NCBI RefSeq assembly: GCF_003945595.2
Contig: NW_024104084.1
Coordinates: forward strand, 124,001 to 188,000
Direction: 5' to 3'
DNA length: 64,000 nucleotides
DNA from: Pipra filicauda
Taxonomy: Eukaryota; Chordata; Aves; Passeriformes; Pipridae
Below the pieces are notes generated by a model. It was not told the DNA's origin. It did no database searches and worked only from the letters and a program-made list of their open reading frames with translations. The stretch's first letter is position 1, and each line of letters opens with the position of its first letter. Positions 49,816-61,616 of this stretch are shown one piece after another. Both the position numbers and the translations under genes were made by a program.

Positions 49816-50038
49816 GGGAAGGGTGTGAGGAGTCCAACACCTTTGGAGGAAGGAGTAGCAGAGACAATGTGTGATGAACTGACCACAGCCCCATTCCCCT
49901 TCCCTCTGTGTCACTAGATGGGAAGAGGTCAGGAAAATCAAGAGTGAAATCAGGCCCAGGGAAAGGGAGAGGGTGGAGGTAAGATTTTTTTTTTCTGGAT
50001 GGTTTTGTTTCTTATTATCTTACTCTGATTTGACTGGC

Positions 50039-50044
50039 AATAAA
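50039..50044 (+). terminator. Polyadenylation signal AATAAA in long LTR
   Basis: AATAAA within GGCAATAAATTAAAC, followed by GT-rich sequence, in the expected R/U5 position of the LTR. Confidence 0.5.
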
Positions 50045-50599
50045 TTAAACTAACTTCCCCAAATCAAGTCAGTTTGGCCTGTGACAGTAAATGGTGGGTG
50101 ATCGCTCCCTCTCCTCACCTTGACCTACAAGTTTTTGTTATATTTTCTTTTCCCCATCCAGCTGAGGAAGGAAGTGACAGAGCAGCTTTGGAGGGCACCT
50201 GGCATCCAGCCAGGGTCAACCCACCACACCCCCCTTGTCCCTGGGTCAATTAGACCAACCCCAAGTGATTTAATGGGATCCTGTAGTGTTAGCAACCTCT
50301 TTCACAGCTCGGTGCCTCAGCCTCTTGTATCCGGGTAGAGTTAAAAAGCCAGCACGACCCACAAGCAGAGCTAAAGGAGCAGACTTTGCTGTGGCAGTGA
50401 GCTTTGCTCTCCGTAAGGATATTGCCTCGTCTCCCATAAAAGAAAACATGCATTGCAAATGCATGCCCTAAGAAATATTGAAACCAATACTGAATGCACT
50501 TCTGGAAACTTGATATTTTCATCACATGCCATCTAAGCTAATACACTGCACTGTTTACAGTCCTCCACTACAATATATTTTGAAATGATTACCTTGCTC

Positions 50600-51000
50600 T
50601 GAGTCATTTGTGTCATAATGCTCTCCATAGGTACCCATAAAATGAAAATGTAAGCCTCTTTTATTGGTGGCACTGCATCTTAATTGAAAATATTAAAGGC
50701 TATTGCTCTCCTACTGGCTTTTTTTTCTTTCTTTTTTTTTTTTCCCTTCTCTCTCTCTGTTTAATTGGCTAATCATATGATTTTTTTAATGAAATAATCA
50801 TGAAAGAAAATATGAAGCTAATTTAAATTCAAACTGGATTTGGCGATATTTAAGTGATTATCCCAAAGTAGCAGAGGGTGTAAGAGGCAATAAACATCTG
50901 CTATGTTCATGACCATTGGCCTCACTGTTTATGAGCTTGGGAGATATTTATTTTCAAGAGACATGCTTCTCTTTGGGTTAGATTGTATTTTTTCCCCTTA
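50600..51000. promoter_or_regulatory. Candidate conserved non-coding element
   Basis: Homeodomain- and POU-like words cluster: TTTAATTGGCTAATCATATG, ATGAAATAATCATG, GCTAATTTAAATTC and TTTATTGG. They are separated by a pyrimidine tract (50719-50758). Typical texture of an ultra-old enhancer, but unproven. Confidence 0.3.
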
Positions 51001-53499
51001 TTTTGTAGTTATTTTACCCCTTATAAAGTTTGAAAGCAGGGGTTTTTTGGAACTTTTTTGATCCTTCCCTTCCCTCTGCCCCCATCTCCTTTCAAATTAA
51101 CAGCAGAGTGAATTTCAGGCAAATGAAAAACTTTTTCCAAGAAATCTTTCAGCCAGTAGGGCTGGATTTTAGCTGTTTCTACTCCTATGAAATGTGTAGA
51201 CTGCTCCAGATTTATGGGCTGAAGAAGTTAATAGGAATTCTGTATTGTAGTTGGTCCATTGTCCAGCTGCCATTCAATTGTATGTGTTGTATGTAATTGC
51301 CAAGTAAGGCTGTAACCTTTTCCTTTTCTCTTTCCCTCACATGCAATAAGGACTAAGGGCAAAGTTGAGAAACAAGTTGTAATTGAAAGTTACAGGCAGC
51401 TTTCTGGTTTTGTCTTTTTAGTGAGGGTAATAGAAGAAAAAAATAAAGCAGGCTGTGTTTTGAGATGTTTAGAAGAGAATTTAGCTATTTAGCTAAGGAG
51501 ACAACAAGACAGCTGCAAGTAGAAATAACCTTCAGCAGCTGAAGCAAAACAGTGCTTGTAGGAATAGGCAGTATATAGTATTTGATCACCATGTTTACTA
51601 CATGTTACTATGAATATATGAATACTTCTTCAACTCTCAAACATTATAAGACATTTTACATGTCAATGTCCTTAGACATGATAAAATTTACTCCAGGTGC
51701 TTCTTAGGTATTCTCCATTTGAATTAAATCTATATTACTTTTAATCAGTTTTCTATAATGGTACTGAGATACCAATGTGGCAGCAAGCTGCCAGTTAGCA
51801 TACAGTGACACAGGGTATGCTAGGATTGCAATAATTTCCAGTAATCACCTACTGGAAGTAAATATCAACAGTTTTATAATTTTAAGTGCAAGGGGTCCAA
51901 ATAAACAACAGATTCAGTCTTCTACTTTTTACATATAAACACTATGCAGGATGCTGTGGTTCCTTTCTGTCAAACTCTGAAATGGTATCAGCCTGGTATC
52001 CTTTAGTTAGCTTTGCATAGAATCTCAGTCAATAATCAGTAATGATTCCATGCTTTAACTCTTTTTACATTTTGTATGAAATTTATAGTCAGGGGTACAC
52101 ACTGTATTAAATATACAAAATTCAGATTTCTTAATATTTTATCCCTGAGAAGGCATTGTAACTACCTGTGCTGCAGCATAAATTTATCATGCAAAGAAAG
52201 AATCTGAAAGTGTCCAAGAAGAAGTCAATTTTCCTTTTTCTGTAGGTATGAAAATGGATGCAAAAAAGCTCTATTATGGCTTATAGTAAATTTAGCTGGG
52301 TCGATATGGATCCTATAGTAAATATTATGAACTTCTAGTCACTCGGAACAAATTTGGTGAACATTTCTGGGTCAAGACCCAGGATTTCAGGTTTCCATGA
52401 TTCATGAGTTCTGTAACTTGTTGGTAACTAGAGAGGAGTTGGATACCAAGATCATAGCAGTCGAAATTTCAGTCACTGTAGAGACCTGCATGAAGCAAGA
52501 ATTTCTGAAGCAACATGAAGTCTTTGAGATTCAGGTTTATGGTTTCAGATTACTTTAAAAAAAATATTCTTTTTAAATTTTTATGTTTAACTTTTTCTGT
52601 TTGCTTTTATTTTCCTTGGAAATGAGCATAAGCATAGGGAAAAAGCTAAAAAATATTCTTAAGGTGACATTGCCATACTTTCTATGAAAATTTTACTGTT
52701 TCTATACTCAAATTCTATTGAGTCTGAAAAACTGAAAAGCTGCTTGGTGCTGTAAATGGGAAAACCTAGAAATGAGAGTTTTATTCATTGACAGTATTGA
52801 GGATGGACCAAGCAAAAAGGAAGGAGAATTGTCACAATGTGTTTCGTATTTTGCATGGAAATTTTATGGTCAAATTCCTATGTGAAAAAAAAAATATTGA
52901 AATGCATATAATTGCTCCAGGTGAAGGAAGTGTTATTATTTGCAATTTACAGACTGGGAGAATAAAGGTAGATATCTCATTCTTTGAAGTGACAAGAGGC
53001 ACTGTGGGATCCTTGCTTAAGTGTCCTGAACACAGTACAAAGTGATTTGAACTGTTCACTGAAGATTTTACTGCAGGAATGAACTCTTCTATTTATCCTC
53101 TCCAAAAATAATGTTGGAGCATGTATTGGTGTAATTTCATTTTTCAAAGAAAGAGAAATCTAAATTGTAAAATTCACCTCCAGATTAGATTTGTGAAGTT
53201 TTCTAGCACGTGGAGAATTTAGGAAGTCAAAGTGCTAATATTCTTCCCCTCTTTTGATGACTTTCTTCCACTTTCTGTCTGTAACACTTATTCAAAAGAA
53301 TGTCAGTGCAAAGAAAATGGTATTAGATAATAACACGATAGGTTTAATAAACATCCTCACATTACGGAACAGCTGACATTGTGAGCTGCATTTCTTAGGG
53401 AATCTGCTTATTTTCGTTGTTCTTGAACTGTTTTTTTTCTTTGTTTATTTGTATGTTATTATATTTTTGTGGTACAAACTTCTCAGGGCAGAATATCTT

Positions 53500-54150
53500 T
53501 GCATATAAGCTGAAGAGCAATTACTTTGCCCCACAAATTTCGAACAGATTGAAATAGAATGTACATGGGCAAAAGGAAAAAGAAAGATATGAAAAAAAAA
53601 AAAAAAGACACATTTTACTTCCACTTACATGTAGCTCATGCAAACCTGAACTGCAGCTCCAGGGCACAACTCGAGATTTGATATTAAAGTGTTTCATTTG
53701 CAACCAATTATGCTCGGGATTAGATTCCACTGCTGCCTCGCTTAGCAGTACAGTACCTTGATTTCGAACAACCAGATACAGGTTTGTTGGTTTTTTTTTT
53801 TTCCGTCTCCTCTCTCTTTTTCTCCCCTTTTCCTGCCCCTCAGAACCATCTCCACCTTCATCAAAACAATTCCATTTGTACTTATGAAAGCATTACAGCC
53901 GGTAAGCAGAGAGTACAGAATAAGCTTAACCATTGTAGCCTTTTTCCCATCTGAATATCACGAATCTTGTATCTCACCATGGTGTAAGGTCTCTGATTAC
54001 ATCAACCTCTCCAAATTATGCTGAAATGGAGGCCATTCAATTTGCTACAATCAGTAACTTTCGAAAGAGCCCTGCATAATTGATTTCACAGTAATATAGG
54101 CATAGGTGAATGAGTTCCTCAGCCTCGTTTATACAATGTTTTCTTTCATT
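53500..54150. promoter_or_regulatory. Candidate conserved non-coding region
   Basis: Balanced composition with scattered CpGs (TTTCGAACAG, CTCGAGATTTG, GCTCGGGATTAG, TTTCGAAAGAGC) and AATTATGCTGAAATGG. It surrounds the candidate exon below, so conservation could reflect splicing as well as enhancer function. Confidence 0.3.
53844..53901 (+). other. Candidate 58-nt exon (splice-site pair only)
   Basis: A pyrimidine tract of over 50 bases ends in CCTGCCCCTCAG at 53843, and the segment is followed by G|GTAAGC at 53902. Both splice sites look strong. One frame of the 58 nt reads TISTFIKTIPFVLMKALQP and another NHLHLHQNNSICTYESITA; the third has a stop. The length is not a multiple of three. I recognise neither peptide. 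It could be a cassette or poison exon of a large host gene, or a pseudo-exon. No other exon was found to join it to. Confidence 0.2.
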
Positions 54151-54826
54151 CCAAAGTGCACTATTCAATAGAAATCACATTTTTTTCCCAACAGTTGGCA
54201 GGTAAAGCTTTTGGCTTATACAAAGTTGTGAGAGAGAAAGAGAGAACAGGGGGGAAAAATAGTATAGAAACATGAAAATTGAAATTAATGCCTCAGGTGA
54301 AATACCAAATGCAGACAAGCCTTGGGTGAAATGACTACTCTTTTCTGTGTATCTGATCAAGGTGGGAAATGAAGGACTCATACAGGATACAAAAACCTTT
54401 GAAAATTTAAATGCGGTCCAGAAGTATAGTTTGTCAGGGATGGTGGAGAGTGGGGTGTGTACAGGATTTCAAAGATGAAGATTTATTCAAGGTGGAAAAC
54501 ATCCAGGTTTATGAGCTAAAGAGACTACGGATGCCTTGTTGATGTTGGAGTTAGGGAAACAATGTTGGAAGCTGGGTAAATACTGTAGCCATGAACGATT
54601 AAAAGGGCAATTGCCTTATCACCAGCACATGGCACCATCTCTGCCCTTCTCTCCCCTTGCATGGAGCCAGTCACACTGGCTATTTCTCAGAGGACCAAAT
54701 TCCTCAGCTCCAAAGATCCTGCTTTATAGACCTACAGTGGAAACTTCATGAATGATGCATCACAGTGCTTGTGGGCTTTCTTGAGTGCTTCCCACTGGGA
54801 AAGAAATCAGGACAACAGCAAAGAAC

Positions 54827-54880
54827 AAATAAATAAATAAATAAACAAACACATAAATAATTGGTTGGATGGATGGATAA
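54827..54880 (+). repeat. (AAAT)n and (GGAT)n microsatellites
   Basis: AAAT units at about 54827-54848, AAAC, then TTGGATGGATGGATAA. Confidence 0.85.
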
Positions 54881-55421
54881 AGAAATAGGTAAACCCAGGT
54901 AGCAAATGTGAGGCATTAAAGTATTGCAACATGGCCAAGAGTTTAAGCTATTGAAAGGGAAAAAAAAAAAAGTACTCTTGAACATTTGCAATATAGAGAA
55001 AAGGTAGGAAAATTAGATAGGAGTATGAAAATTAAGAAAAAAAAAAGAGGTCATTTAAGTTGAGGGGAAAAAAGGAGATATCTCTAAAACCAATCAATCC
55101 TATCTACTACAATGCTCATTTCAGATGGACCAAATCACTGTTTTGAGGTGTTTACCATTCTACACTGACTCCAGAAGAAACCTGACTAACCGTGTCAGAC
55201 ATGAGTTTTGTATATCTAAATTTAAGCAAGTTCTCATGAGGTTTCACCAGGTTGATGTGTATTATACAGAAGGAAATGTGGAAGTGGTAATATCAAAGAC
55301 AAACCAATGGATTAGATTACCTTTGACCTGCATCTGTTTTATTCTTATTCTCCCAGAGTTCAGAGATCAGCTGCAGGATTTATTGTTCTCATGAAAAGGA
55401 TCTATGTAACTGGATATAGCT

Positions 55422-55440
55422 TTGTGTGTGTGTGTATGTG
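55422..55440 (+). repeat. (TG)n microsatellite
   Basis: Seven TG units, then TATGTG. Confidence 0.85.
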
Positions 55441-57002
55441 CATATGTACAAATTCCCTGCAAAACTAAAGAGTTGATTGTGAGAAGTCCCTGTTTAGAAA
55501 GAATGCAGCTGTCCCTGTATATGAGTACTCCCTTTTCTGAAGAGTTAGAGGGTTTATGTGATTTGTGTTACAGTTTGATTATAAAACACTGTAGAAACAT
55601 GTTCATTCTATTCAAATCTAAGAAGCACTAAAGTTTATGCTGCTTAAATCACTTCTAAATCTGAACTATTTGGATCTCTGAATTTTATGATAATATTAAC
55701 AGAGCTTCTGGTGAAGCCCATTAATTTTTTTTTGTATTGTTTAATTTTACATGAGTAAATATAATTACTCCTTTTGTCAGAAGTTCTAATACCAATTTAT
55801 AATTCATGGAGTTAATTATGTTAACGAGGAGGTAATAATTTCTCAACTCTCTCCCCTGTAATTTTAAAGGATTTTGATTTTTTCCCTCTCTCTCTCATTC
55901 TCACCTCTTCTTTTACAATTTCTCTTCCAGCCATGAAGTGGGAGCATACACAATTCATCTGTGATATAATTATTTACCATGGCAACAGTTTGTGAATGGG
56001 ATTGTGAAGTTGCGAATAACTAAAAAGAAGCTTAAGTAGAACAGACTGAAAAAATTATCCTTTTCTAAACAAGTGAAGAGTCCTTTGAGGTCGGGAAAGC
56101 TTTTGTCACTCCAATATGTTAAAACAGGAGGAGTTGAAAAGGATAGTTTTGGGGCTTATTTTTCCTCCTTTGTCAAAACCCTTGCTAAAATCTGATGAGC
56201 AAATGAAGATAAATACTTTGAATGTGTTTGTGTATGTGCAAATTTGTTTTGGTGTGTGTATGTGTGACTGACAATGAAGAACATTTGAATGGACTTGAAA
56301 TGACAAGCACTAAATCTGACATTGCCCAGCAAGAACGAGAAAAGCTTTGGAAGATCAAATATTGAAAAATGATGAAAAAAAAAAGTTATACTTGTGGTGG
56401 TTGGTTTTTTTCTTGTTATAGTCCTGAGATAAGCAGATGGTTCAAACTGACACTGGTATGCAAGACCTCTAAATTTTAGAGTCAGAGGTAGATAGAAAAA
56501 ATCTATTGAAAACTAGTGGTATAATCTTTGTATTTTGCTGAAGGCTGCTACCAGCAAATCTCTCCCTACAACGCATCCTATTCAATCATGTATTGAGTAT
56601 TTTAGCACTGCTGCTCTAGAATCAAAGAAATCTATTGATGTTCTTCAAAGGCACACTGAGCTGCATATGAAAAGAACAACGATAACAACAAAAACTCATC
56701 CAGATGCACCATGTTTTACAGTTTACCCACCTGGGAGTTAAGTTAGGTGCCATATTTACCCTAACTCACATACATAATGATTTAAGAATCAGAATATTTC
56801 AGAGGAATAGATAAAAAGCCATCAATACATTTCATTGAATGTTAATTAATCCAGGAACACTTTGAAAAGTCTCCTGCCTGGTTGGTGGCATTGGGATTTT
56901 TTAATATGTTTCTCCAGCTTCCCTTAAAAGTCAGTCTTGATATGCCTCCACCCTGCAGAAATGTCCCACTTTAAGTGGCAGCTAAGGTGAGCCCCAAACA
57001 AT

Positions 57003-57050
57003 AGAGGTCTTTTCACTGACACCAGTGGAGTCAGGATCACAGCCAGTGAA
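57003..57050. repeat. Ancient palindromic-repeat fragment
   Basis: TTTTCACTGACACCAGTGGA followed by GTCAGGATCACAGCC resembles TCCATTGACTTCAGTGGGAGTTGGATCAGGCCC of the old sauropsid repeat. Short and weak. Confidence 0.4.
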
Positions 57051-57175
57051 TGAACATGGAAAGCAGCTGCATAGAAAAACATTTATTTCCCCTGGTAATC
57101 ATGAACAATGATTTTATTTTTTTTTTTAATGCTGAGTAAGTATGTTATCTTAAATGATACTACTTAAAAGGATCC

Positions 57176-57220
57176 TTACAGAACCTTCTTGAGTTACAGA
57201 ACCTTCTTGAGTCACAGAAC
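57176..57220 (+). repeat. 18-bp tandem duplication
   Basis: TTACAGAACCTTCTTGAG at 57176-57193 and again, identical, at 57194-57211, followed by a partial third copy TCACAGAAC. Confidence 0.95.
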
Positions 57221-57892
57221 AGAAGAAAAGGAAAAAGCACATTGATTCCAACTGTCCTGTCTGCTCTGAAAACATCTGGAAACAATCCTGAACAACCTGA
57301 AGCAGACGAAAAACATATCTTCCCCTGGTGATGGAGCATGTGATGCTTGGTTTCCTGCAGTTTTGTGGCATGCTGTTGGGCTTTCTGACAAGAGATGAGT
57401 TCTGACTGAAGATTTTTCTGAATGTGGGACATTAATAAAATTTGAATTGATTTTCTCATGTCTCAAGAGGTGAGTTTGCATGGCTGCTTATCTATCAGAG
57501 GGGTAAAAAAATGCATTCTCACTTCCTTTATTATCCAACTATTTTATAGAAGTTGAATATTTTCTCATAACTACATCAGGTAGTTCAAAAGACGTTATAA
57601 AGAGGTGGATGAGTAGACAGATATGCATTTATAAAAATATTATCACTTAACCTTGCTGAAATTTTTGTTGTTGTACAGGGTTTTTTTGTTTTGTTTGTTG
57701 GGTTTTTTCCTACCAACAGAATTCCTTATTTTCTCTTAAAGTGTCCCCCAAGTCTGAAATACAGTTCAGGATTTGTTTAATCTATGTAAGTGACAAATTC
57801 AGGGACCTGTGTTTCCTCCTTCATGGATTGGAATTAAAGTAATTATAAAATAGAAGAGGCAGTTTTCTAACTTTCTCAAAGTAGGGCTTGAT

Positions 57893-57995
57893 GGTCAGAT
57901 TTACAACTGCATTTAGGTTCCAAAGGTGCAGGGAGGCACCTAATAGGATTTGCAAAAATACATAACCACTTTTGGAGAGAAAATGGAATTAGGAA
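57893..57995. repeat. Ancient interspersed repeat (GGCACCTAA type)
   Basis: CAGATTTACAACTGCATTTA, GGTTCCAAAGGTGCAGGGAG, GCACCTAATAGGATTTGC and GGAACCTAACTC follow the order of an old sauropsid repeat (CAGATTTTCAAAGGTATTTAGG...GATGCAGATAGGCACCTAGTGGGATTTTC...CACCTAACTCCC). Same class as 14871-15084. Confidence 0.6.
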
Positions 57996-60900
57996 CCTAA
58001 CTCTTCTAACTGCATTTCTAGATCAACTTCAGATGCTTATTTTCATGTTTTGATACATTTTTAAAAGCTACCTTCTATTTCTGTCAGTGAAATATTCTCA
58101 TTTTTCAGGCAATAATTCTGAGCAGGATGGACTACATTTTTTCTCTGTGTGTGTAAGAAGCACCTTTTTCATGAAACCAAAAGGTGTGTGTGTACTGTTG
58201 GGCATATAAACTTATAAGCAAGTCCTGATATTCACTTATACTCATAGAACAGACATTAAAGAAACAAAAAATCAGTTACTGCTTAAGAGTTTTCATGTTA
58301 AAAAAAAAAAAAAAACAACCTGTTGAGGCTGAAGAAAATGTCTCACTAACTTATTGCTTTATGCCTCAGATTATGTTGATTTTGGTAACTCACTGTTCTG
58401 TGAGTGGGAAAACTGGCTTCATTACAAGAGAAAAATGTGCACGTGTGTTCATGTTCATGAGTCTTGCACACTCAGCATCAAAAAAAAGATTAGAAATTTT
58501 ACAAAGCTTTCAGCAGTTTGCTGCAAAACTATCCATGGGAAGAACTGACAGCACAGTTCCAGCTGAGGAAAAGAGATACACCATTCAAATGTCATTATCA
58601 ATACTGGTTTAATTGCTGTATGTATATGAGAAAAAAAAATAATCCTCTACTCTAACAGCAATGAAAACCTTTCTTTGAAAGGCCACCTCATTGGCATTTT
58701 CAAAAACAAAAATGGAAAAACATTTGTCCATGTCTTGGGATTTCTTTCCAGTAACCAGAATATCAGACATGTTTCTTTCAAGTACCTGAAGAGTGTTTTT
58801 TTATTTCAGTTCCTAAACACATAGATTTATATTGCAAAGCAGTGAAGATTTTAGGATGGGAAGAAAAGGGGAGGTTGGTTCTTTATTTTGAAGTCAAAAA
58901 GAAAAGTAATAAGAAAGCAGATTACTGCAAGGGCACAAGACACAAGGGAATGTCTTGAGAACTATTTATGTGACGTGTGTTTCTTGCTCAGTTATGACAA
59001 CTGAAATTCTGAGCTTCATCTTTTGTTCATGGACCTCAGGAAAAGGAAAAGAAGGAGATTTTGGTACTCATGGTGTTTAAGAGATAGTTACAGCCTTAAT
59101 GGGCCTTTACACCAATTTGAGTTTCTTTATTTTTCTTTCTTGTGATTCTTAGAAATATTGGGGCTGAGAGAAAAGTTTTCCAGTATCCCTTCTTCTTAAT
59201 TATTTGGAAATTCTATATATTGGGGTTAATTCTTTTATAAGCTTCTTGTGTGTATTTTATACTAAAGTAGATTTCTTTGCATGGTGGCTTCTTTATGGAG
59301 TCATTTCTCCTCCCTTTATTTCTCATTTAACTCACTTGAGTGTTATAAAGGGATCAAACCTACCTCTATGGATGTCTCTGGGACTTCAGGCTGTTCTTTA
59401 AGACCAGAATTTCCTGCTCTTCAGTGTATATTGCCCATCATTGCAAGCTTCAAAAGATACCCCACTGGTGTGTTGCCTTTACCAGCGCATTTGGAAAGCC
59501 CTAGTCAAGAAACAACGTTCATTATTTAATGCTTAAACAGGCATGGATTTCATTTTCATAGGTGTTACTTTCCAGATACTAATACTAAGTCAAATACAGT
59601 ATAAGAATCAACACCAAAATGCATTAGTTTCTATCATCCTTTCCAGCTCAATTTAAGATTCAGATACTCAGGTCCCTAATCATTTGAACAACCTTGTGTT
59701 GTGATGAAGAAAATCTAATGGATATCTCCTAAACTGTCCCAGTAATTATTAGAAGTGGCTTGGGCCAAAGGTCTTCCTTTTTGAAACCATGCAAAAATGC
59801 ATAACATATGGCACCTAAGGAGTTAATCAGACATGTCTTCCTTGTGAAAAATTTTATTTTGTATCATATAAGTTTAGTACATATATATAGAGAGAAAGAG
59901 AGATGCAGAACCCATCACCAAGTGGTAATTACATGAAATGCAATAACACACCAGGTCTTAAAGTAAAGTTTAAATCCATTTCTTTGCCTTGGTTGTTTGT
60001 GTAAGTGAATTTGACCTTCCCTTCCTGTTGTCTAAAATCTTCCTGTTACTTGTGTTGTTATAGGTTGTGGCATCTGTATAGCATTTTCCTCTTCCTTATA
60101 TCATGGCAACAAGCAAGTTAACAATTGATTGGTAAGTCAAAAATGTCTTTTCCTCAGTCACAGTGGATTTTTGAAAAGTCTGTTGACACAAGATTTCTTC
60201 CTTCTCATCTTTAGAGATTACTTTTGTTAAAAAATAAAACAAAAAGAAAGCAGAGATTTATTTGACTCTGTTACATTAATCATTAAAGATAAAAAAAAAA
60301 GTTTACCCTCCTTTAATTTGCAATCAGTGCTGAACAATAAATCCAAGTAACCTTTCTCTTCAATAGGAAAAAAAATAATTCAGAACTGTAGCCTGTAAAT
60401 AATTATCAGGAGTTTGGCTGTACTGGCAGGGTGCAATGTACAAGATTCAATTTTAACTAGAGATTACAGCCCAGCAACCTTGTAGCCCTGAATGTCAAAC
60501 AGTCATGTCACCTTCTCCTGTCAGGAAATGTGTCAGGACTCACATAGGCAGGGTGACTTTTCACCAGAGGTAATGTATCTTATATACAAAAGAGTTGGGA
60601 AAAAAAAGTCAGATGTTCGCTGGCCCACTCCTCCCCCTCCTCTTTCAAATGAAAACAGGCAAAGCCACTTCCCAGCAGGATATTCCCTGTTGCAACCCTT
60701 CTCCTCCAGGCCACCATAATCACAGGTAGCACTATGACAAGTGGGATTCACTCTACACTTCATACCAGGATGTGGTGAACTAAACATTCTAGGTGATATT
60801 TTGTGATGCCTGAATCTCATGGGTCATCTTTCCTTGTTCTTGAGTAAAATACAAAAGCAGAGGAGAGGTAAGGGGAAGAAAAAAGAACTAAAATTAAGAG
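57996..60900. other. Unique DNA, no gene seen
   Basis: A run near 58300-58315, TG-rich words near 58145 and 58185. Frames 58295-58612 and 59281-59529 have no domain. The flank immediately upstream of the minisatellite becomes A/G-rich from about 60850. Confidence 0.5.
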
Positions 60901-61612
60901 AAAAAGGAAGGGAAATTTCAGGAAAGGAAATTTCAGGAAGGGAAATTTCAGGAAAGGAAATTTCAGGAAATTTCAGGAAAGGAAAGGAAATTCCAGGAAA
61001 GGAAATTTCAGGAAAGGAAAGGAAATTTCAGGAAAGGAAATTTCAGGAAACTTCAGGAAATTTCAGGAAAGGAAATTTCAGGAAAGGAAATTTCAGGAAA
61101 GGAAATTTCAGGAAAGGAAATTTCAGGAAAGGAAAGGAAATTTCAGGAAAGGAAAGGAAATTTCAGGAAAGGAAAGGAAATTTCAGGAAAGGAAAGGAAA
61201 TTTCAAGAAAGGAAAGGAAATTTCAGGAAAGGAAATTTCAGGAAAGGAAATTTCAGGAAAGGAAATTTCAGGAAAGGAAATTTCAGGAAAGGAAAGGAAA
61301 TTTCAGGAAAGGAAATTTCAGGAAAGTAAATTTCAGGAAAGGAAATTTCAGGAAAGGAAATTTCAGGAAAGGAAATTTCAGGAAAAATTTCAGGAAAGGA
61401 AAGGAAATTTCAGGAAAGGAAAGGAAATTTCAGGAAAGGAAAGGAAATTTCAGGAAAGGAAATTTCAGGAAAGGAAAGGAAATTTCAGGAAAGGAAATTT
61501 CAGGAAAGGAAATTTCAGGAAAGGAAATTTCAGGAAAGGAAATTTCAGGGAAATTTCAGGAAAGGAAAGGAAATTTCAGGAAAGGAAAGGAAAGGAAATT
61601 TCAGGAAAGGAA
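60901..61612 (+). repeat. Minisatellite of heat-shock-element units
   Basis: Built from pentamers GGAAA and TTTCA. The commonest unit is 15 bp, GGAAATTTCAGGAAA, with 10-bp and 20-bp variants that drop or add one GGAAA. I count about 43 TTTCA-type pentamers (including TTCCA at 60991 and CTTCA at 61051). Their starts keep one 5-bp register from 60916 to 61376, shift by +2 at 61388, and by +1 at 61554. Each unit matches nGAAnnTTCnnGAAn, the consensus heat-shock factor site, and the register preserves the 5-bp spacing HSF trimers need. The long open frame over this array is a low-complexity artefact. Conserved binding is inference; the motif match is exact. Confidence 0.97.
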
Positions 61613-61616
61613 ATGT

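Larger units (their letters stand above)
48823..50228 (+). mobile_element. Long solo ERV LTR, interrupted by a nested LTR
   Basis: Begins TGTATTGGGTTTGCATGG and ends GGGTCAACCCACCACA, the TG...CA ends of a long avian endogenous retrovirus LTR (ERVL-like in my memory). Without the 333-bp insert and its 6-bp duplication it is about 1067 bp. Recognisable parts: GAAGCTGCTGGAAACTTCCC, a TATA box at 48988, AGCCAGCTGAGTGATGAGAC, TGTGATGAACTGACC, AATAAA at 50039, CTCACCTTGACCTAC and CCAGCTGAGGAAGGAAGTG. Flanking CTCCC/CCCCC is a 4-of-5 match for a target duplication. No internal retroviral genes flank it. The minus-strand frame 49159-49761 and plus-strand frames here are LTR sequence, not genes. Confidence 0.85.
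50229..57002. other. Mostly unique DNA with candidate regulatory stretches
   Basis: No gene recognised. Candidate conserved elements at 50600-51000 and 53500-54150, and a candidate small exon at 53844-53901, are entered separately. A pyrimidine tract ending TCTCTTCCAG at 55930 resembles a 3' splice site, but no matching 5' site follows. Confidence 0.45.

Noticed and set aside
55880..55931. Strong pyrimidine tract plus CAG resembling a 3' splice site
   Set aside because: No convincing 5' splice site within the next few hundred bases and stops in the downstream frames.
60720..60766. Possible splice-site pair around CTCCTCCAG and CAGGTAGCA
   Set aside because: The implied exon would be about 16 nt with a modest acceptor; too weak to support.
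60901..61612. STAT binding array (TTCNNNGAA)
   Set aside because: The spacing in TTTCAGGAAA is two bases between TTC and GAA, not three or four, so STAT sites do not fit while heat-shock elements do.
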